From: an uncultured Acidobacteriota bacterium
Lineage (GTDB): Bacteria; Acidobacteriota; Blastocatellia; Pyrinomonadales; Pyrinomonadaceae
Direction: 5' to 3'
Length of the DNA stretch: 64,000 nt
Assembly: GCA_937871585.1 (NCBI GenBank)
Contig: CALMPJ010000192.1
Location: 1-64,000, forward strand
The notes below the pieces were generated by a model. It was not told the origin of the DNA. It saw only the letters and a program-made list of their open reading frames with translations, and ran no database searches. The position numbers and the translations under genes were made by a program. This document shows positions 17,296 through 25,570 of the stretch, in pieces. Position 1 is the stretch's first letter, and each line of letters begins with the position of its first letter.

Positions 17296-17555
17296 TACAA
17301 ACCTCCCAAGGAACGTAAGCAGACCAGTAGAATGCCGCGATCGGTGTCGATCGAATGTAAACGGCAGTCCTCAGTCGCATAAAATATCTGCCGCATTGGG
17401 ATCGACGCGATGCGAGCAGCCTCTTCGATCGTCACCATTTCCATTTGGTCGTTACAACGCGGGCAAAATAACTTGCGTTTTGCGATACCGGCCCGCACGA
17501 TCATCACCTCGCGAGATTCGTGAGTGATAAGAAATCTCTTTGCTTTCGCAGCCAT
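17295..17555 (-). CDS. small zinc-ribbon plus helix-turn-helix protein
   Basis: 86 residues. A CPRC motif at about 31-34 suggests half of a zinc ribbon, and M-V-T-I-E-E-A-A-R-I-A-S-I-P-M-R-Q-I-F-Y reads as an excisionase/MerR-type helix-turn-helix, followed by C-R-L-H-S-I-D-T-D-R-G. From memory, similar small proteins with a CxxC and a V-T-V-D-E-A-A helix are common in Acidobacteria; their function is not known to me. The stop shares a base with the start of the giant surface protein, so the two are translated together. It may regulate that gene or others; this is inferred from context. Confidence 0.7.
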   Translation of the reverse strand: MAAKAKRFLITHESREVMIVRAGIAKRKLFCPRCNDQMEMVTIEEAARIASIPMRQIFYATEDCRLHSIDTDRGILLVCLRSLGGL

Positions 17556-17621
17556 TTCGTCTAAAATCGGCGTAAAGACGGAAACAATTGGGTCAACATA
17601 TCGCTTCCGCCCGTGATGCCG

Positions 17622-17642
17622 ATCAACTGCACTGGAGTTGAT
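17622..17642. promoter_or_regulatory. palindrome in a divergent promoter region
   Basis: ATCAACT, a 7-nt spacer and AGTTGAT form a perfect interrupted inverted repeat in the 168-bp gap between the small HTH gene (minus) and the winged-helix TPR gene (plus). The form suits a dimeric regulator; either neighbour could be the binder. Confidence 0.4.
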
Positions 17643-17723
17643 GGTTTGAATTCTAAGTTTGCGAACAAAACGGAGTCTTGAACATTTTGTCCATTATTTC
17701 TCCATTTCGTTCTGCGATTAGCT

Positions 17724-19253
17724 ATGGGCAATGGAATGAATACTTTACGGGAATTTGGCGCTTTTCGGCTTGATGCCGAAAGATTGATATTGTGGCATGG
17801 CGGCGAACCTGTCCCAATGCCTCCTAAAGAGATCGAACTTCTTTCTGCACTCGTCGACCGCCAAAATGAGGTCGTTTCTAAGGATGAACTGATGAGCCGA
17901 GTTTGGGCAGATTCGTTTGTCGAAGAGAGCAATATCTCGCGACACATCTATCGGCTGCGAAAGATGTTCGACGAGTATGGCGTATCGGACAATCTGATCC
18001 AAACCGTTCCTAGGCGCGGTTATCGGTTTACCGGCAAAGTCGAGAATGTTGAGTATGAGCAGCTGATCATTGAGCGGCATTCAGTATCGAAAACCATCGT
18101 TGAGGAGGTCGCAGGATCGTCAAGAATTGCGGAAAGTCTACGCTCTGCGATCTTTGCTTCGAGACTTAATACCTCATTTGCGGCATTAACGCTTCTGATC
18201 GTTTGCACGCTTCTCGGTCTTTTGGCATTCACTTCGTACGACCGAAGTACTGCGAATGGATTCCAAGCAAAGGCTGTTCAGGTTCATTCGTCATTTCCTA
18301 AAGACGACGAAGCATATAGGCTCTATCTCCAAGGCGAATATCATTTCCGTCGGCGAGAAACTTCGAACAGCGGAATATATTTCAAAGAAGCTGTAGCGCG
18401 GGATCCGAATTTTGCCCGCGCATGGGCAAAGCTGGCGGCCGTTTATGCAATGGGCGATGCGATGGGCGAAGCGGAGGCCACCGTCGAGCGAGCATTGTCG
18501 TTGGAACCGAATTTGGCTGAGGCTCACGCAGTTCGAGGTTTTATTCAGATGTTCCTAAACTGGGACTGGGCGGTCGCCGAACGCAGCTTCGATCTGGCCA
18601 TTCAGATCGATCCGACTTCCGTCGAGGCTCTCCACTGGCGTGCTACCTATTACACTATTCGAGGTCGGCTTGATGACGCCAAGCGTGATCTGCACCGAGC
18701 TTTGGATCTAGATCCTACTTCTATCCGATTGATATCCGACCTTGGGCAGGTTTATTACTTCTCACGTGACTTTCAAATGGCGGAGCAGCTTTACCTTCAG
18801 ACGTATAGGGAAGGCGTCGGGGTTGACCGCTTGGTTGAACTTTACAAGATACAAGGCCGCATCCGGGAGGCGTTTGAGGTTGAGTTATTCCGAAAATGCG
18901 GCGAAGTTCGACCTGCGGATGTTAGTCCGTGTCAACGAGATCTCGCAGCGAGTTTCGAGCGCGGCGGCTTTCCGGGTTTTGCGCGAGACCGCTTGAAACC
19001 AACGCTTGATTCGCTTGATCGAAATTCGTTGGCTCCCGATCTTGTGGCGAGCTTTTGGTACAATGCATCGAAAGATCATGTCGAAGTTGGCGATCATGAA
19101 AATGCTCTCGTTGACTTGCAGCGTTCAATGACAGCAAAAACTCGTTTCGAGCCGATGAACTTTAATTTTCCATTCATCGCAGTCGATCCGGTTTACGATG
19201 AACTTAGATCTGACCCGAGATTTGCTGAACTGATCCGGCGAATGAACCTTTAG
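17724..19253 (+). CDS. winged-helix (OmpR/CadC-type) transmembrane regulator with TPR repeats
   Basis: 509 residues; the ATG at 17736 is an alternative start. Residues about 5-105 form an OmpR-type winged helix (F-G-A-F-R-L-D, then P-P-K-E-I-E-L-L, then P-R-R-G-Y-R-F). A single membrane helix lies near 150-170 (L-T-L-L-I-V-C-T-L-L-G-L-L-A-F). The C-terminal 330 residues contain several TPR units (A-R-A-W-A-K-L-A-A-V-Y-A; L-A-E-A-H-A-V-R-G; P-T-S-V-E-A-L-H-W-R-A). This is the CadC-like one-component layout: DNA binding in the cytosol and sensing outside. The signal and targets are unknown. It is divergent from the surface-protein operon. Confidence 0.88.
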   Translation: MGNGMNTLREFGAFRLDAERLILWHGGEPVPMPPKEIELLSALVDRQNEVVSKDELMSRVWADSFVEESNISRHIYRLRKMFDEYGVSDNLIQTVPRRGYRFTGKVENVEYEQLIIERHSVSKTIVEEVAGSSRIAESLRSAIFASRLNTSFAALTLLIVCTLLGLLAFTSYDRSTANGFQAKAVQVHSSFPKDDEAYRLYLQGEYHFRRRETSNSGIYFKEAVARDPNFARAWAKLAAVYAMGDAMGEAEATVERALSLEPNLAEAHAVRGFIQMFLNWDWAVAERSFDLAIQIDPTSVEALHWRATYYTIRGRLDDAKRDLHRALDLDPTSIRLISDLGQVYYFSRDFQMAEQLYLQTYREGVGVDRLVELYKIQGRIREAFEVELFRKCGEVRPADVSPCQRDLAASFERGGFPGFARDRLKPTLDSLDRNSLAPDLVASFWYNASKDHVEVGDHENALVDLQRSMTAKTRFEPMNFNFPFIAVDPVYDELRSDPRFAELIRRMNL

Positions 19254-19308
19254 TTCGATCAAGTGCGTTGACATCTAACCCTTATTCCTCTGACAATTAT
19301 AAGTCTCT

Positions 19309-19857
19309 GTGGAAACTGAATTTACAACTGCATATTTGAGTCTCGGCTCGAACCTTGGCGACCGTGCGGGCAATCTATTGCTCGCTACACGTGCGCTCAT
19401 CGAAGCGAGTTTTATCGTGCATCGGCTTTCGGGAATCTACGAAACCGAGCCGGTCGAGGTCGAATCTCCGCGTACGTTCCTGAACATGGCTGCCGAAATT
19501 CGAGTCAACAACGTCAGCCCGACGCAGATGATGGCTCGGCTTCTTCGTATTGAGTATCTTTTAGGGCGAACCGGCAAGAATATGAAAACCCCTAGAACCG
19601 TCGATCTCGATATTCTATTCTTCGGCGACGTTGTTATGGATACCGAGTTTCTAGTGCTGCCGCATCCGAGAACCGAGTATCGAAGATTCGTACTCAAACC
19701 GCTTTCGAAGATCGCTCCCAATTTTGTCCATCCTATGCTTCAAAAGGACATTTCCGAACTGCTTGCCGAATGTCCCGACCACGGCGAAGTTCGGCGCTGG
19801 TATCCTAACGGTGCGAAACTGCCAACTGCCGAAGACTCGCTTGAGATCGAGATCTGA
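19309..19857 (+). CDS. folK: 2-amino-4-hydroxy-6-hydroxymethyldihydropteridine diphosphokinase
   Basis: 182 residues, GTG start. It transfers pyrophosphate from ATP to the pterin alcohol in folate synthesis. Family marks are present: L-S-L-G-S-N-L-G-D-R at the start, Y-E-T-E-P-V near residue 45, the R-T-V-D-L-D-I-L-F-F-G signature with the two metal-binding aspartates, and L-P-H-P-R after it. It is slightly longer than the E. coli enzyme because of a C-terminal tail. It is followed on the same strand by panB and panC, making a small vitamin-synthesis cluster. No folP or folB is adjacent. Confidence 0.93.
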   Translation: METEFTTAYLSLGSNLGDRAGNLLLATRALIEASFIVHRLSGIYETEPVEVESPRTFLNMAAEIRVNNVSPTQMMARLLRIEYLLGRTGKNMKTPRTVDLDILFFGDVVMDTEFLVLPHPRTEYRRFVLKPLSKIAPNFVHPMLQKDISELLAECPDHGEVRRWYPNGAKLPTAEDSLEIEI

Positions 19858-19898
19858 CAATTATTCCGTTTCAAATGTGCTAGACTTGACCGTAATTT

Positions 19899-20756
19899 AT
19901 GGCATATCTCCAGCCTGATAAAGAAGGCAAAGTCTATCTACCCGCAATTCGTGCGGCAAAGGAGCGCGGCGAAAAGCTAGTCTGCTTAACAGCGTACGAT
20001 TACCCGACGGCGCGTGTCGTGGACGAGGCCGGCGTGGACATGATCCTCGTTGGCGATTCAATGGGCAACGTTATTCACGGCTATGGCAATTCGATACCTG
20101 TCTCGCTCGATGAGATCACGTCCGCGTGTATCGCCGTAAAACGCGGAACAGAACGTGCGATGGTCGTCGCCGATATGCCTTTCGGCACGTATCACATTTC
20201 TGAAAATGAAAGTGTAAAGAACGCGCTTCGTCTAATGAAATATGGCGGAGCCGAGGCAGTAAAGCTCGAAGGCGGCCGCAATCGCGCCGACCTCGTTAAA
20301 CGGCTTGTTGACGAGGAGATCCCTGTCGTCGCTCACATCGGCCTGACGCCGCAGTCGGTTTACAAAATGGGCGGATATCGTGTGCAAGGCCGAACTGCTG
20401 ACCAGGCAAAACGGATCATCGAAGACGCCAAGATATTAGAAGAAGCCGGAGCCTTTGCCATCGTGCTTGAACTCGTACCACGCGAAGTTGCAGCGATCAT
20501 AACCAAAGAACTCACGATCTCGACCATCGGCATCGGAGCCGGCGCAGAATGCGACATTCAGGTGCTCGTCCTTCACGACCTGATCGGTTTAACATATGGC
20601 CGCCAGCCGCGATTTGTTCGCCAATATGCCAATCTTCGCGAGATCATCACCGGAGCCATTCATAATTGGACCGCCGACGTGAAATCGGGCGAATATCCGA
20701 ACGATCAAGAATCGTACGGCCTGACCGCAGAAACGAAAGAAGAACTCGGCCTCTAA
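19899..20756 (+). CDS. panB: 3-methyl-2-oxobutanoate hydroxymethyltransferase
   Basis: 285 residues. It makes ketopantoate from ketoisovalerate using methylene-THF, the first step of pantothenate synthesis. The family blocks are clear: C-L-T-A-Y-D-Y-P-T-A, V-G-D-S-M-G-N-V with a metal-binding Asp, A-D-M-P-F-G-T-Y, A-V-K-L-E-G-G, V-A-H-I-G-L-T-P-Q and E-L-V-P, which carries the catalytic Glu. The start ATG lies about 40 bp after folK. Its TAA is directly followed by the panC ATG with no gap, so the pair is likely co-translated. Confidence 0.95.
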   Translation: MAYLQPDKEGKVYLPAIRAAKERGEKLVCLTAYDYPTARVVDEAGVDMILVGDSMGNVIHGYGNSIPVSLDEITSACIAVKRGTERAMVVADMPFGTYHISENESVKNALRLMKYGGAEAVKLEGGRNRADLVKRLVDEEIPVVAHIGLTPQSVYKMGGYRVQGRTADQAKRIIEDAKILEEAGAFAIVLELVPREVAAIITKELTISTIGIGAGAECDIQVLVLHDLIGLTYGRQPRFVRQYANLREIITGAIHNWTADVKSGEYPNDQESYGLTAETKEELGL

Positions 20757-21611
20757 ATGGAGATAATCAACCGCCGACAACGTATGTTCTCGATCTCGCG
20801 GAAACTTCGCCGCGAAGAGAAGTCCGTTGGTTTTGTGCCGACAATGGGAGCTTTGCATGCGGGGCATTTGGCGTTGGTACAAGAGGCTCGTGCGGCAAAT
20901 GATATCGTAATTGTCTCGATCTTTGTAAATCCAACGCAGTTCAATAATAAAGGCGACCTCGAAAAATATCCGCGTGATCTGACTGCCGATGCGGCGATGT
21001 TGACGGAATACGATGTCGATTATGTTTTCGCTCCCGAAGATAATGAGATCTACGGCGACGGATTTTCGACTTATGTAAATGTTGAAGGCATTACAGATAC
21101 ACTCGAAGGCTCGTCGCGGCCCGGCCATTTTCGCGGCGTCGCGACCGTAGTCACCATCCTTTTCAACACGATTCGCCCCGACCGAGCTTATTTTGGTCAG
21201 AAAGATGCCCAGCAAGTTGCTGTGATCAAACGACTTACGGCTGATCTTGGCTTTGAGACCGAAGTCGTCGTGATGCCAACGATAAGGGAACGATCGGGAC
21301 TTGCGATGTCTTCACGTAACGAACGCCTATCACCAGAAGAGCGTGAAAAGGCTGTCGTCATCATCGAATCGCTTCGCGAGGCCAAACTTGCGTTCAAAAA
21401 AGGTGAACGTAATACCGCACATCTCGCTGAAATAGTGCGAAACCGCATGGCGACGGAACCTTTGGCGACGATCGATTACGTAGCTATCGTGGATCGCGAT
21501 TCGCTGCAACCTGTTGATAAGATTGGAGATAACGAAGCTCTGATCGCGATAGCGGCCGATTTCGCGGGCGTGAGGCTGATCGACAACGTGATACTCAATC
21601 GTAAGCAGTGA
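20757..21611 (+). CDS. panC: pantothenate synthetase (pantoate--beta-alanine ligase)
   Basis: 284 residues. It joins pantoate and beta-alanine with ATP. The adenylyl-transfer motif is present as F-V-P-T-M-G-A-L-H-A-G-H-L, then S-I-F-V-N-P-T-Q-F, then R-P-G-H-F-R-G-V-A-T-V-V and Y-F-G-Q-K-D-A-Q-Q, with a late M-S-S-R-N block in the usual KMSKS-like position. Only part of the pathway (panB, panC) is here; panD and panE are not in the window. Confidence 0.95.
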   Translation: MEIINRRQRMFSISRKLRREEKSVGFVPTMGALHAGHLALVQEARAANDIVIVSIFVNPTQFNNKGDLEKYPRDLTADAAMLTEYDVDYVFAPEDNEIYGDGFSTYVNVEGITDTLEGSSRPGHFRGVATVVTILFNTIRPDRAYFGQKDAQQVAVIKRLTADLGFETEVVVMPTIRERSGLAMSSRNERLSPEEREKAVVIIESLREAKLAFKKGERNTAHLAEIVRNRMATEPLATIDYVAIVDRDSLQPVDKIGDNEALIAIAADFAGVRLIDNVILNRKQ

Positions 21612-21674
21612 TTTGGTACCAAACTTGCATCTAATCGACAGTGAGGCGAGCCATTGGTGCGGCCTCACAAAACT

Positions 21675-22181
21675 ATGAAGAACTTGAAACACAACATTTC
21701 GTTTCTTGTCCTCGCTACAGTGTTTGCAGTTTCGGCTGCGGCACAGACAAATCTTACTTCGCTCGACGGTGCAAAGGTCGATGTCGAAGCCCAAACCGGC
21801 AAGGTTGTCGTAATGGCGATCGGCGCCGCGTGGTTGCCGCTTTCGGCAAAACAGGCTGAGTACACAAATGCTCTTGCCAAGAAGTACGCCGGCAAAAACG
21901 TCGTCGTTTATTTCGTGATGACCGATTCGGCAAACCCGAAGTCGAAGAATTACACTTCGGTCGAAGACATCAAGCGTTTCGTCGCCGCGAACAAACTCAC
22001 CGTCACAGTGCTCCGCGACCCTGATGGTGCAGCTACGCTGCGTAAATTCAACGTCGATCAGGTTCCGTCGTTCGTTCTACTGAATAAAAAGGGCGAAGCT
22101 GCAAGCGAACCTTTCGGCGGCATCGACCCGAAATACGACATCACCATCCCGATCTCAAAAGCGATCGATAAACTGCTCTAA
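21675..22181 (+). CDS. secreted thioredoxin-fold (TlpA/AhpC-like) protein without the active cysteines
   Basis: 168 residues from the ATG at 21675, which starts a signal peptide ending A-A-A-Q. The fold follows TlpA-like redoxins: G-K-V-V-V-M-A-I-G-A-A-W-L-P-L-S, then V-Y-F-V-M-T-D-S, then V-T-V-L-R-D-P-D-G-A, then Q-V-P-S-F-V-L-L-N-K-K-G. Where TlpA has W-C-x-P-C the sequence reads W-L-P-L-S, so both redox cysteines are absent and thiol chemistry is unlikely. It may bind a ligand or partner in the periplasm. The cis-Pro V-P-S is kept. An upstream TTG in frame (21654) was not used. Confidence 0.75.
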   Translation: MKNLKHNISFLVLATVFAVSAAAQTNLTSLDGAKVDVEAQTGKVVVMAIGAAWLPLSAKQAEYTNALAKKYAGKNVVVYFVMTDSANPKSKNYTSVEDIKRFVAANKLTVTVLRDPDGAATLRKFNVDQVPSFVLLNKKGEAASEPFGGIDPKYDITIPISKAIDKLL

Positions 22182-22186
22182 CGTAC

Positions 22187-22206
22187 GGCAGGCTGCCTAG
22201 CCTGCC
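22187..22206. terminator. hairpin between convergent genes
   Basis: ggcaggct, a 4-nt loop and agcctgcc form a perfect 8-bp stem a few bases past the plus-strand stop at 22181, followed by tttc. A second small hairpin, caggct/agcctg (22232-22247), overlaps the 3' end of maf and shares the aggct/agcct core. Confidence 0.55.
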
Positions 22207-22235
22207 TTTCAGACAAAGACCAAAAACACGACAGG

Positions 22236-22802
22236 CTAAACAGCCTGGCTTACTAATTTGTAGACCAGATTCATCGGCAAGCCCACGACGTTCCAGTAGT
22301 CGCCTTGGATGCCATCGATAAAGAGCGCGGCTTGGGCTTGAACGGCGTAGGCACCGGCTTTGTCGAGGGGCGAGCCTTCGAGGATCAGGAATTCGATGGC
22401 TTCGTCGGAGAGTTCGGCGAATTTCACTCGCGTGCGTTCGACGGCGGACGTCGTGTTGCCATTATTTACGATCGCGACACCTGTCAAAACCTCATGCTGG
22501 CGGCCGGAAAGTAATCGGAGCATTCGACGTGCATCGTCGAGATCTATCGGTTTGGCGATGATGAGTTCGTCGATGACGACAGTTGTGTCGGCTCCGAGGA
22601 CATATCTATCTGGAAAATGTACGGCTACAGCCTCTGCTTTTTCGCGGGCGAGGCGTTCGACGTAGGCAGCGGGCAGTTCGCCGGGAAACTCAGTTTCGTC
22701 GATGTCGGCGACGTGTTTTTCAAATTCCCAGCCGACAGAATTCAGTATTTCGCTGCGTCTCGGGCTTCCCGACGCAAGTATCAATTTTGGCAACTCGATC
22801 AT
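22236..22802 (-). CDS. maf: Maf family nucleotide pyrophosphatase
   Basis: 188 residues. It hydrolyses non-canonical or modified nucleoside triphosphates to the monophosphate. The family core is intact: L-A-S-G-S-P-R-R near the start, Y-V-E-R-L-A-R-E-K-A, the catalytic G-A-D-T-T-V-V, R-M-L-R-L-L-S-G-R-Q-H-E-V-L-T-G, and D-K-A-G-A-Y-A-V-Q. The YhdE-like form, which prefers dTTP and UTP, fits best by overall pattern, but this is not certain. It is divergent from the DciA-like gene. Confidence 0.92.
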   Translation of the reverse strand: MIELPKLILASGSPRRSEILNSVGWEFEKHVADIDETEFPGELPAAYVERLAREKAEAVAVHFPDRYVLGADTTVVIDELIIAKPIDLDDARRMLRLLSGRQHEVLTGVAIVNNGNTTSAVERTRVKFAELSDEAIEFLILEGSPLDKAGAYAVQAQAALFIDGIQGDYWNVVGLPMNLVYKLVSQAV

Positions 22803-22841
22803 CTCGTCTAAAATAATAGTTTGTATTGACGCGCGAAACCA

Positions 22842-23297
22842 ATGGAGCCGATCTTTGCGACAATTCCGGGCATCGTTTACGGCCTCGATGTTGAAAACAA
22901 CGTGACGCCGTCGCTCGCGTTTGCGGCTTGGCGAAATATCGCGGGCGATCTGCTAAACGAACGCACAGTCGCGACCAAACTCGAAGATTCGCAGCTAACT
23001 GTCGCAGTCGAAGACGAAACATGGCAGAAGCATCTCGAAGGTTTGGCACCGCAAATGGTCGCGAGATTGAACGGAGCTTTGCGAAAAGGCGAGGTTAAGC
23101 GGATCGAGTTCGTTATAGATGCGAATGCGGTTACTAGATCGAAAGCGAACACTCGACGGCCAAAAGCGGAATGGTACGAAGTGCCGGAATCTCTCGTTAA
23201 CGCCGCCAAAGCAATTCCTGACGAAGGTTTGCGTGAAAATTTTGTAACGGCCGCCGCGGCATATTTGGCCGTAAAAAGTGTAAAAGTGAAAACGTGA
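22842..23297 (+). CDS. DciA-like (DUF721) protein
   Basis: 151 residues. The central part W-R-N-I-A-G-D-L-L-N-E-R-T and L-T-V-A-V-E-D-E-T-W-Q-K-H-L-E is the DUF721/DciA signature. DciA helps load the replicative helicase in bacteria lacking DnaC or DnaI. A basic linker (R-S-K-A-N-T-R-R-P-K) follows. The final residues V-K-S-V-K-V-K-T are encoded by the octamer repeat that starts at 23274, so the C-terminus appears to have been set by the repeat. Confidence 0.8.
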   Translation: MEPIFATIPGIVYGLDVENNVTPSLAFAAWRNIAGDLLNERTVATKLEDSQLTVAVEDETWQKHLEGLAPQMVARLNGALRKGEVKRIEFVIDANAVTRSKANTRRPKAEWYEVPESLVNAAKAIPDEGLRENFVTAAAAYLAVKSVKVKT

Positions 23298-23372
23298 AAA
23301 AGTTTAAAAGTGAAAAAGCCATGCTCCGATCAGGGACTGACTTTTTCACTTTTACACCTTTTCACTTTTGAG
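23274..23372. repeat. octamer tandem repeat with opposed arms
   Basis: Left arm: units such as aaaagtg, taaaagtg, aaaacgtg, aaaaagtt, taaaagtg, mostly 8 nt apart. Right arm: ctttttca, cttttaca, ccttttca, cttttgag, also 8 nt apart. taaaagtgaaaaag (23305-23318) is the exact reverse complement of 23341-23354, with a 22-nt unique loop. The left arm overlaps the 3' end of the DciA-like gene; the right arm ends 5 bp before gatC. Confidence 0.85.
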
Positions 23373-23377
23373 AACTT

Positions 23378-23659
23378 ATGGACGTCAGACACGTAGCTAA
23401 ACTCGCTCATCTCGACATCACCGATGCCGAGGTCGGGCTTTACACGCCGCAGATGGCGAATATTGTCAAATACATCGAGCAGCTGAACGAACTCGATATC
23501 GGCGACATCGAACCGATGCTCGGCGGCCTAACGGACGAAGGCAAGGCCACCGCAACGATGCGCGAAGACGTCACCGCCGGATCTTTCACGCAAGAGCAAG
23601 CACTCAGCGAAGCTCCGTCAGGCGTTGAAGGACATTTTCAAGTGCCAAAGGTTCTGTGA
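23378..23659 (+). CDS. gatC: Asp-tRNA(Asn)/Glu-tRNA(Gln) amidotransferase subunit C
   Basis: 93 residues, the normal length. The N-terminal helix V-R-H-V-A-K-L-A-H-L-D and the block Y-I-E-Q-L-N-E-L-D-I-G-D-I-E-P are typical of GatC, which ties GatA to GatB. The C-terminus has the family's L-S-E-A-P-S and F-x-V-P-K-V-L. The ATG is just after the octamer repeat and has no clear ribosome site. gatA follows after one inserted gene; gatB is not in the window. Confidence 0.92.
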   Translation: MDVRHVAKLAHLDITDAEVGLYTPQMANIVKYIEQLNELDIGDIEPMLGGLTDEGKATATMREDVTAGSFTQEQALSEAPSGVEGHFQVPKVL

Positions 23660-24121
23660 ATGCAAAATTCAAAATTAAAAATTCAAAACCTTTCTTTGGG
23701 ATTTTGCATTTTTACTTTTACATTTTTAATTGTTGCCTGCGGCAGTATTCCGAATCTCGAATCACCGGAATGTACGGCGGCTCGAAACGAGGCTCGGCGA
23801 TTTTATTCGTATCATTTTGACGCGATGACGCGTTCGGGTGGCGATCGTGCGGTGGAGCGGCTTGAGTATTTGACGCCGCGATATGCGGCAGAACTCAAGG
23901 CAAAAGGGCCACAGGACATAGACGTTTTTACGATGTCCAAAGAGTTTCCAAAAACGTTCAAGATCGGCGAATGCAAAATGGCATCGCCGACCAACGTAGA
24001 TATTCAGATCCAAACGTATTGGCGCAGCGATGAGAAGACCTCGCAGAACGAGGTTGTCGCAAACTATGTTTTAGAGAACGGCAAATGGCTGCTTGAGGGT
24101 GTTGGGTCGAAAACTCGGTAG
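23660..24121 (+). CDS. lipoprotein of unknown function inserted between gatC and gatA
   Basis: 153 residues. The ATG touches the gatC stop. A lipobox I-V-A-C at about residue 27 ends a signal peptide whose N-part ([10 protein letters not shown]) is encoded by aaaattc-type heptamers. The mature part has no domain that I recognise: an early [11 protein letters not shown] helix, a F-K-I-G-E-C-K-M strand and a Y-W-R-S-D-E region, ending [13 protein letters not shown], the style of NTF2-like or DUF4864-type folds. It should be lipid-anchored in the envelope. No functional link to tRNA amidation is evident. Confidence 0.7.
   Translation: MQNSKLKIQNLSLGFCIFTFTFLIVACGSIPNLESPECTAARNEARRFYSYHFDAMTRSGGDRAVERLEYLTPRYAAELKAKGPQDIDVFTMSKEFPKTFKIGECKMASPTNVDIQIQTYWRSDEKTSQNEVVANYVLENGKWLLEGVGSKTR
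23664..23731. repeat. aaaattc heptamer array with inverted arm, forming a signal-peptide coding region
   Basis: Units aaaattc, aaaatta, aaaattc, aaaacct run without gaps over 23664-23691. Inverted partners lie downstream: gcaaaat (23662-23668) with attttgc (23701-23707), and aattaaaaat (23673-23682) with atttttaatt (23722-23731). The whole unit lies inside the first 24 codons of the lipoprotein gene. Confidence 0.75.
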
Positions 24122-24128
24122 ATTTTTT

Positions 24129-25526
24129 ATGTCAGTAGTTTCGAAAATTGAAGGCGTTCTCGACAACGCCGAGCGACTTAATGGCGAATTGAACTCGTTC
24201 CTCTCTATCGAACGCGAATCGGCGCTCGCGCGTGCGGCCGAACTCGATGCCGAGCCCGGCGAGCGTGTGCTCGAAGGCATGGCGGTCGCTGTTAAGGACA
24301 ACATTTGTACGCAAGGGATGCGAACATCTTGCGGTTCTCACATTCTGAACAATTACAAAGCTCACTATGACGCGACGGCGGTTTCGCGGCTGAAAGATGC
24401 TGGTGCGATCATCGTTGGAAAGACGAACATGGACGAATTCGCGATGGGTTCGTCGAACGAATCTTCGGCATTTGGACCTGCGAAGAATCCTTGGGACATA
24501 ACACGGGTTCCGGGCGGCTCGTCGGGCGGCTCGGCCGTTGCGGTCGCTTCGGGCGTTGTTCGGGCTTCGTTAGGAAGCGAAACCGGTGGCTCGGTTCGCC
24601 AGCCTGCGTCGTTGTGCGGCATCGTCGGGTTTAAGCCGACTTATGGTCGAATCTCGCGGTTTGGGCTCGTTGCATTTGCTTCGTCGCTCGATAATATCGG
24701 GATTTTTGGGCAGACGACCAAGGACGTTGCAGACGTTCTGACCGCTGTTGCGGGACGTGACGAACGCGATTCAACTTCGGCGGATGTTGACGTGCCTGAT
24801 TACGCTTCAACTCTAGGAAACAGCATTGAGGGGAAGGTTATAGGTGTTCCGCGGGCTTTGCTAGGCGAAGGCGTTGACGACGAGGTTCGAGCGAGCATCG
24901 AGGCGTCGATCGCGAATTTCGAATCGCTCGGTGCAAAGATCGTCGATGTCGAGTTGCCGCATGCAAAGTACGGCATCGCGGTCTATTACATCATCGCGAC
25001 GGCTGAGGCTTCGTCGAATTTGGCGAGGTTCGATGGCGTTCGCTACGGTTTTCGCGCTGATGACGCTGCCGGGCTTCGCGAGATGTATTTCAAAACCCGC
25101 GAAGAAGGCTTTGGTGCCGAGGTCAAACGCCGCATCATGCTCGGAACGTACGTTTTGTCGAGCGGCTATTACGACGCGTATTACTCAAAAGCTCAGAAAG
25201 TTCGGGCACTCGTGAAGCGCGATTACACAGAAGCATTTACGAAATGCGACGCGATCTTAACTCCAACGTCTCCCGACACGGCGTTCAAACTTGGTGAACG
25301 AAGCGATGATCCGATCGCGATGTATTTGTCAGATATCTATACTGTATCGGCGAATCTAGCCGGTATTCCGGGAATCAGCGTTCCATGCGGTCTCTCAAGC
25401 GAAGGAATGCCGATCGGCGTTCAGCTTGTCGGTAACTTCTGGTCAGAGCAAGCGCTTTTCGAAATGGCGCACGCCTACGAGACGGCGTTTCCGCTTGGTG
25501 CCAAGCCGAACGTGTTCGCTGAATAG
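24129..25526 (+). CDS. gatA: Asp-tRNA(Asn)/Glu-tRNA(Gln) amidotransferase subunit A
   Basis: 465 residues from the ATG at 24129. It is the amidase subunit that releases ammonia from glutamine and converts misacylated Glu-tRNA(Gln) or Asp-tRNA(Asn). The Ser-cisSer-Lys triad is visible: Lys in V-A-V-K-D-N-I, cis-Ser in [10 protein letters not shown], and the Ser nucleophile in [12 protein letters not shown]. The long G-F-K-P-T-Y-G-R block is intact. The frame extends 12 codons upstream into the lipoprotein gene but lacks similarity there. Confidence 0.95.
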   Translation: MSVVSKIEGVLDNAERLNGELNSFLSIERESALARAAELDAEPGERVLEGMAVAVKDNICTQGMRTSCGSHILNNYKAHYDATAVSRLKDAGAIIVGKTNMDEFAMGSSNESSAFGPAKNPWDITRVPGGSSGGSAVAVASGVVRASLGSETGGSVRQPASLCGIVGFKPTYGRISRFGLVAFASSLDNIGIFGQTTKDVADVLTAVAGRDERDSTSADVDVPDYASTLGNSIEGKVIGVPRALLGEGVDDEVRASIEASIANFESLGAKIVDVELPHAKYGIAVYYIIATAEASSNLARFDGVRYGFRADDAAGLREMYFKTREEGFGAEVKRRIMLGTYVLSSGYYDAYYSKAQKVRALVKRDYTEAFTKCDAILTPTSPDTAFKLGERSDDPIAMYLSDIYTVSANLAGIPGISVPCGLSSEGMPIGVQLVGNFWSEQALFEMAHAYETAFPLGAKPNVFAE

Positions 25527-25570
25527 CCGTTCATTGCCCTTTGCTCCCAATTTCCCTAACATAGAAGTTT

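Noticed and set aside
21612-21623. The 12-nt palindrome TTTGGTACCAAA after panC
   Set aside because: It has no spacer, no T-run and no promoter beside it; one short palindrome like this is expected by chance.
25527-25570. A heat-shock operator (CIRCE) before lon
   Set aside because: The 44-bp gap holds no inverted repeat of the CIRCE type and no clear alternative-sigma promoter.
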